Part shown: positions 58,987 to 64,000 of the stretch, piece by piece | Numbering within the stretch: position 1 is the stretch's first letter | Layout of the letters: every line of letters begins with the position of its first letter | Origin: Eutypa lata | Lineage: Eukaryota > Ascomycota > Sordariomycetes > Xylariales > Diatrypaceae | DNA: 64,000 bases | Direction: 5' to 3' | Assembly: GCA_022661535.1 (NCBI GenBank) | Contig: JAKULF010000003.1 | Coordinates: 1,550,001-1,614,000 of the forward strand | Made by a program: the position numbers and the translations under genes | The notes under the pieces: model-generated | Told to the model about the DNA's origin: nothing | Database searches by the model: none | Seen by the model: the letters and a program-made list of their open reading frames with translations, nothing else

Positions 58987-61900
58987 CTACGAAACACCAG
59001 TAACGCGCCTAACACTCCTCCTCGCGCCCTCCCCACTAACCATAAGCGCGCCCTCCATCTCGAGCGCACGCACCGCCTCGGCGAAATCGGCCGGCTCGAC
59101 GGGGACGCTGGCGCCCTCGTTCAGGCGCCTGCTGACCTCGGCGAAGCGGACGCTGCCGCCGCCGGCCGTCAGCTCGTCGAGGAGGCGCAGGACGGCCTGC
59201 TTGAGGTCGGCCTTCCGCTTGCGCTCGGCGGCGCTGGTGCCCTCGGTCAGGAGGCTCATGTCGATGCGGCCCTGGGAGTCCGTGGCGGCAGTCTTGAGGG
59301 CGGACTGGATGAGGCGCTCGGCCTCGAGGACGTCGGCGCGCGTCACGACGGGGGCCAGGCGCATCTTCGCGTGCGCCTCCGCCAGCCGGATCATCGACTC
59401 CAGCTGCCGCGTCGTCGCCGTGATCCGCTTCTCCGCCGCCCGCACGTCCTGCCCTAGCTTGCGCATGCTCACGTATGCTTCCACCAGGGCTTGGGACGCG
59501 TCCTGCGACAGCGTCGGGTGCACGTGCGCTCGCGCGTACGAGATGTATGCCGTGAGGAACTCGACGGGCTGGAGAACTTTTTGTTAGCAAATGTTTTCTC
59601 GTGTGGGTGTATTCACACCTATATTATTGTCTTACCAAAATTTCGTTGCTCGAAGGCGCCGACTGGGGCTTGTCTTCCAAGTACATGGAGAGCAAATGGC
59701 GAGCCATTTTGCGATCAGTCGATTCATTGACACGGTCGAGGATCAAGTACACAAGATCAAATCGAGAAAGAAGCGTCGGTGGTAGATCGATGTTTTGCGG
59801 CACCGGAAGATCGGGGTTGTATCGAGAGCCGATGGGATTGGCCGATGCTAAGATACTTGTTCTCGCATTCAGCGTGGTAATGATACCGGCCTTGGCTACT
59901 GATACTGTCTGCTGTTCCATAACCTCGTGCAGGACTGAGCGAGTGGAATCTGACATCTTATCGAACTCGTCGATACAGCAGACACCACCATCAGACAAAA
60001 CCAATGCACCAGACTCGAGCACCAATTGCCGGGTCTCGGGGTCACGACTGACATAGGCGGTAAGACCGACAGCTGAGGATCCCTTACCGCTGGTATAAAC
60101 ACCTCGAGGGGCAATCTTGTGTATATATTTGAGCAGTTGGGACTTGGCTGTCGATGGATCACCACAGAGCAATACGTTGATATCACCACGGTATTTCGGG
60201 CTGCCTCCTTTTTGGAACGTTTTGTTCGTTCCTCCGAACATCTGCAACAATATTCCCTTCTTTACGTCCTCCATCTCAAAGATAGACGGAGCCAGCGATC
60301 GGGAGAGAAGTTCGTATATATCCGGGCGAGCAGCAGTCTCCTTTATCTTCTCTTCTTCTTCAGGCGTAATCTTTCTCGTCTCTTCGATGTTGTTTTCAGG
60401 ATCATTAGACTCCTCATCAATGGTCGAGGGATCCGCATCGAGTTGCTTGTTATCAACCTTGGCCACGTGGACAACATCGACAAACGTCTTAAAGACGCTC
60501 TTCACCGTCCTCATACGTGGGTTCACTCTCACTGGGCTAACTCGGAAAATTCCTGTGATCTGGATGCGATCACCAGCTTTACAAAAGTCAACCAGCTCAT
60601 TGTAAACACACACTGAAACGGAATGTGGTGTCTGGCCTGCAGGCACAGCATCAGGTGTCTCCTGGAGCTTGATGACCTGCTTGTCCTCAAACTCACAGCG
60701 ATTGTGGACAATCTGCATTGAGTTTTTCGAGTCGCATAGAGGGCGAGGGCACGCGGTCGGTTCTCGAATCTTGCCACGATCTAGCCCGACAAGAAGAGAG
60801 TGACTGCAAACATTGCACCGGAAAAACGCTTGTCTCATGTCTGGAATAACGGGTGTCGTCCGGATGACCAACCCTTTGATACATATTAATTTGTCCATGT
60901 CTGAGGGGTTGAGGTCTCGTAGGTTGGTGACCGTGTCCAAGCCCCACGGCCTAGTCATGTATGTTTGGTCCATAACCTTCTCCTCTAAGGTTGGGCCTTG
61001 CTGAGGTCGTTGGGATGGTTGAGGTTCCTCGCTTCTCTCTGAGCTCGGGAACTGCATATCAGAGCTTGGCGCTGAGCTCCGTTGGGTAGCTGAGGCTCCA
61101 TTGCTCTGACTCCTCTGTCTAGCCATCTCTGCCTGTGCTAACTCTATCATGATATCATGCACGGACTGATCCATAAGCGGCACAATTTCCTGGGGGTAGT
61201 GTTGAATTTGATGCCACATCTTCCTAGTCGGTGGGTATAGCTTGAAATCTTGAATATCGATATATAAGATTCGCTGGCCCAGAATAAGCATGTTTTGGAG
61301 TTCTTCCCAGTATACCTTTGTGGCCGCATCTGGGTCAGCGTCCGTCTGTTCGGTCGTCATTCCTTCAGCCCACATTCGATACTTCTTAGTGAAATTCTTC
61401 AAGAAGTCCTTGAAGGAAGCATATGTATCATCAATAGATACAGTTGTACCCCAAATGGTTGCATTGTCTTGACCGCCCAAGTGATCAGCCTCGGAAGTGT
61501 TGGGGTTCAAATTAGAGAAGGATGCTGCATCTGAGTGAATCTCTCTGACAACTCGGCCAGAATCATCAAGAATGACTCGGTTGCCAGCTCGAGGTGTTCC
61601 GCTAAGTATTTCAGAGTTGATATCACCTCTACGACTCGTCCTAGCTCTTGGGGTCCGTGATGTGCCGACGAATAAGCCACTGCTCTCGCTTCGTAGGTCC
61701 GACTGGGGGTGTAAGTTACGGCCGGGGCTAGAGCTTGGTTCGTATCGAATAGGAGAGGATTCTAATAGACCGTTTAGCCATGCTGGTTACGAGTAAAAGA
61801 ACCACAGGACTTAGACCTACCACCTAAGAGTCCGCTTGCTCTTGGAGTCCGGTCGCCATCAGTTTGCATGTCATCTTGAGAATTCGACATCCCCCGCAAG

Positions 61901-62184
61901 GGGGAGCTGGGGGCGGCATTACGGATGTCATTTGTACTCTGGCTGTTTGTGTTCTGGCGTAAAGGGGTCGACACCTCGCTATTGCCATTTGCTGGTGAAG
62001 ACTGATAGAATAGAGGGCTTGATGCCAACTGCGAACCGCGGGTATTCCGGGGAGTGTTTCCAGGCTGCGGTGCATTGGTATTGCCGTTCGCGGGGCTACT
62101 TCCAGCAGCCTGAGAACTTCGGGTGGTCCTACTAGGGGTCGCAGATTGCGAATTGCGTGTACGACGCTGGGAAGGAGAAGACAT
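58987..62184 (-). CDS. MCM4: DNA replication licensing factor MCM4
   Basis: Subunit of the MCM2-7 replicative helicase, loaded at origins in the nucleus. Exon 1 (from the ATG at 62184) is a Ser/Thr/Pro/Asn-rich tail with many SP sites, typical of MCM4 and a target of CDK/DDK; a GTAGGT...ATTAG intron (about 61770-61820) joins it in phase to ESSPIRYEP. The main exon holds the zinc motif CNVCSHSLL...CPRPLCDSK, the Walker A GDPSTAKSQLLKYIHK, the SGKGSSAVGLTAYV pre-sensor loop, Walker B CCIDEFDKM and the arginine-finger SRFDLVYLILDRVNE. A second intron near 59590-59635 leads to PVEFLTAYISYARAHVHP and the winged-helix end. NEIL|PVEFL matches yeast MCM4. The gene is divergent from coatomer zeta. Confidence 0.95.
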
Positions 62185-62795
62185 TGTAATAGAAGGCGGT
62201 AGTTTTCTTCTCCGTGTATCAGGTAACTTTGCGAAAAGATCACTCTATGTGACGAGGTTTAGGGAAAATCGAAGTTCAAGAGGAAAATGGCAGAGCAGAG
62301 GTGTGGATGTGTGGATGTGTGGATTTGCATAGTGGGATAATGCACCAGGGCAACCGCGTAAAATTGACCCAAGACGCGTGATAGGTGCAATCAACGCGAC
62401 TTTTCGCGTAAAGTGAAAGTTATGAAATCCATCCAGGGATTACTAGCGTCCACTTAGATTAACATAACTTTTCATCAGATTTATGCCTTGATCGCAGGTT
62501 GATGATAGTGATAAGATAAGATAGCGCTAACCCGCACCGACAAGGCTATAGGCTACCTGTTTACAGGGGATATGTCCACTGACCCAGCAAGTGTCCAGAG
62601 CGGAATCGCTTAATCCATTTCTCCAATTGAGATGCCACCTTCGTATTGGGGGACTTCGACATTGGCATCTAATCAATACAAGAACTCGAGCAACTTATTA
62701 CATACGAAGCCGTTAACGAAAATCGACACTACTTCCGTACCCACGAAATAACATTATTTAAGCTAGGGGATTTCCTCAGAGAACAATACTCCAAG
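62185..62795. promoter_or_regulatory. Divergent MCM4/coatomer zeta promoter with MCB and SCB-like sites
   Basis: 611 bp between divergent starts. An MCB element ACGCGT is at 62374-62379 and an SCB-like TTTTCGCG (CGCGAAAA on the other strand) at 62401-62408, with further CGCG words at about 62355 and 62395. They lie about 190-225 bp before the MCM4 ATG. MBF/SBF (Mbp1/Swi4-Swi6) use such sites to drive G1/S genes, MCM genes among them. A TGTGGATG direct repeat (three copies, about 62300-62325) lies between. Confidence 0.65.
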
Positions 62796-63531
62796 ATGGC
62801 TCCTGGAATGTCCTTATTTTCCGTCAATGCCATCATAATCCTCAGCGTTGACGATGGCTCACGGATATTCGCCAAATACTACGACGCACCCCACCATGCG
62901 CCCAACGCCTCCGGTGCCTCGACCAACCCATACTCCGACGTTAAGTCCCAGAAGGCTTTCGAGAAGGGGTTATTAGAGAAGACGGCAAAGCAGACCGGCG
63001 ATATCATTCTCTGTATGACTACCAACTACCCTCCACTTGGCTGCTACTTGTTGGGCTCAAAACTGACTATGTATGTGCTCTAACACAGACGATAACCGGA
63101 TCGTGCTGTATAAGATGGAGTCCGATGTCATGATGTACGTCGTGGGTGGCGTGGATGAGAACGAAATCTTGCTATACAACGTTATACTTTCCCTCCGCGA
63201 CTCTCTCCATCTTCTCTTCAAGTAAGCATCGGTCTTCCTCCACCCGTAAGGTAGAAACGCATCAGGACTAAGCAACGACGGAAAAAAAAGGCAATCTGTA
63301 GACCGAAGAACGATAATCGAGAGCTACGACCTCGTATCGCTCGCTATCGACGAGATCGTAGATGACGGCATCATTCTGGAGACGGACCCCACCATTATCG
63401 TGCAGCGTGTCTCCAAGGCACCCACGCAGGACGTCAACCTGAGTCGCATCGACCTCAGCGAGCAGGGCGTGAACAACCTGGCGCAGCTCGGAAAGGCCAA
63501 GTTGACGGATTGGCTTCGGCAAGGACTGTGA
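62796..63531 (+). CDS. RET3: Coatomer zeta subunit (COPI)
   Basis: Small subunit of the COPI coat that buds Golgi-to-ER vesicles. Three exons (62796-63012, 63089-63221, 63291-63531) give 196 aa, the usual length. Exon 1 starts APGMSLFSVNAIIILSVDDG and SRIFAKYYDAPHHAP. The GTATGA donor at 63013 and ACACAG acceptor restore YDNRIVLYKMESDVMMYVVG, and the next join restores FKQSVDRRTIIESYDLVSLA. Then DGIILETDPTIIVQRVSK and KLTDWLRQGL. It has the longin-like fold of the family. Without the introns the frame would stop early at VL. The ATG at 62796 gives the family N-terminus. Divergent from MCM4. Confidence 0.94.
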
Positions 63532-63681
63532 GGTGTTCGAAGCCGGTGGGGGCAGGGATGAAGCAGCCATCTATCTCGGCACGGCGTTGGTAAAAAATTC
63601 GTGTTCTTCGTTACTTTCTATTACTACTACGGGGATATCATCATATGAGAAATGGTGATTGGGCTGTCTATCAATTGGAAT

Positions 63682-64000
63682 CTATGATCTAATCTGGGAG
63701 GCTGCTTTGCGCAGCCTGTTCATAACCGCCGCGCCTATGTCTTCGTTGTCCCCTATCCCCTCCACGAATATGATGTGTGCGCCTCGTTTATCTAGCTCCC
63801 GTAACGCAGAGAAAAGACCCTGCGCTATGCTCCTAGTATTATCGCCTATGCTAAGGTCCATGAGTTCTCCTATGGAAGAATCATTGCCGGGGGCATATAG
63901 CTCGGCTTCTTGGACTGCGAGTTCAACTTCTTCCGTGTTCTCCTGAACATCTTCTCCGTTGACCACCGCGCGCCGCTTAAACTCCCCGCAAGGTAGTCCA
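63682..64000 (-). CDS. SUA5: Threonylcarbamoyl-AMP synthase SUA5, C-terminal part, cut by window edge
   Basis: YrdC/Sua5 enzyme that makes threonylcarbamoyl-AMP from threonine, bicarbonate and ATP, the first step of t6A37 tRNA modification. Only the last ~105 residues are in the window, on the minus strand: GLPCGEFKRRAV at the edge, then TRSIAQGLFSALRELDKRGA, HIIFVEGIGDNEDIGAAVMN and RLRKAASQIRS, with the stop at 63682. These match the C-terminal Sua5 domain (PF03481), where LFaALReLDxrG and AVMNRLRKAAS are hallmark segments. The catalytic YrdC domain lies outside the window. It is convergent with coatomer zeta, with 150 bp between stop codons. Confidence 0.87.
   Translation of the reverse strand, partial: GLPCGEFKRRAVVNGEDVQENTEEVELAVQEAELYAPGNDSSIGELMDLSIGDNTRSIAQGLFSALRELDKRGAHIIFVEGIGDNEDIGAAVMNRLRKAASQIRS

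Noticed and set aside
1..64000. CRISPR arrays, rRNA and tRNA genes
   Set aside because: No regularly spaced repeats, rRNA segments or cloverleaf with A/B boxes were noticed by eye; a tRNAscan run would be needed to exclude a tRNA firmly.

Overview
This window looks like nuclear DNA of a filamentous ascomycete (Pezizomycotina). Genes are spaced and lie on both strands. Introns are short (about 50-120 bp), mostly GTAAGT/GTATGT...CTAAC...AG. The products are typical of such fungi: COQ6, eisosome Pil1, OST1, hexokinase, RMT2, VTC4, complex I 49 kDa, MCM4, coatomer zeta and SUA5. The species cannot be told from the sequence; it is not a bacterium or a virus, and I saw no rRNA, tRNA or CRISPR array.

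Layout. 1-3.8 kb: the 5' part of a NACHT/STAND (NLR-like) gene, cut by the window edge, followed by a kinase-fold gene whose two catalytic aspartates both read as asparagine. 5.3-8.6 kb: COQ6 and a Pil1/LSP1 eisosome gene. 9.8-14 kb: a small His-rich protein, a foldback (MITE-like) element at 11.8-12.05 kb, and OST1. 15.5-26.1 kb: hexokinase (tiny first exon, 663-bp first intron), RMT2, VTC4 and an allantoate-permease-type MFS transporter. 26.9-27.9 kb: a LigB/DODA-type dioxygenase with a 29-nt exon and a probable GC-AG intron. 28-32.1 kb: a gene-free stretch. 32.2-36.4 kb: a low-complexity protein with a duplicated Cys module, and the complex I 49-kDa subunit. 37.8-55.2 kb: a gene-poor accessory region holding a small secreted 8-cysteine protein, a second secreted protein, two decayed genes (one a Zn2Cys6 regulator), a secreted GMC oxidoreductase and a 503-aa orphan protein. 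55.5-64 kb: a GH2 glycosidase, then MCM4 and coatomer zeta (divergent), and the 3' end of SUA5.

Most conserved genes are housekeeping genes with no shared pathway; order is convergent/divergent rather than operonic. The more unusual material is in the two accessory zones: the STAND + pseudokinase pair at the left end, and the 37-55 kb stretch with secreted proteins, a palindromic operator-like site and gene relics. I did not find a clearly new multi-gene system. The best leads are the pseudokinase next to the NLR-like gene, the hidden-exon secreted Cys protein with its promoter palindrome, and the duplicated CxC-module protein. Gene models below were rebuilt by hand from splice signals and reading phase.
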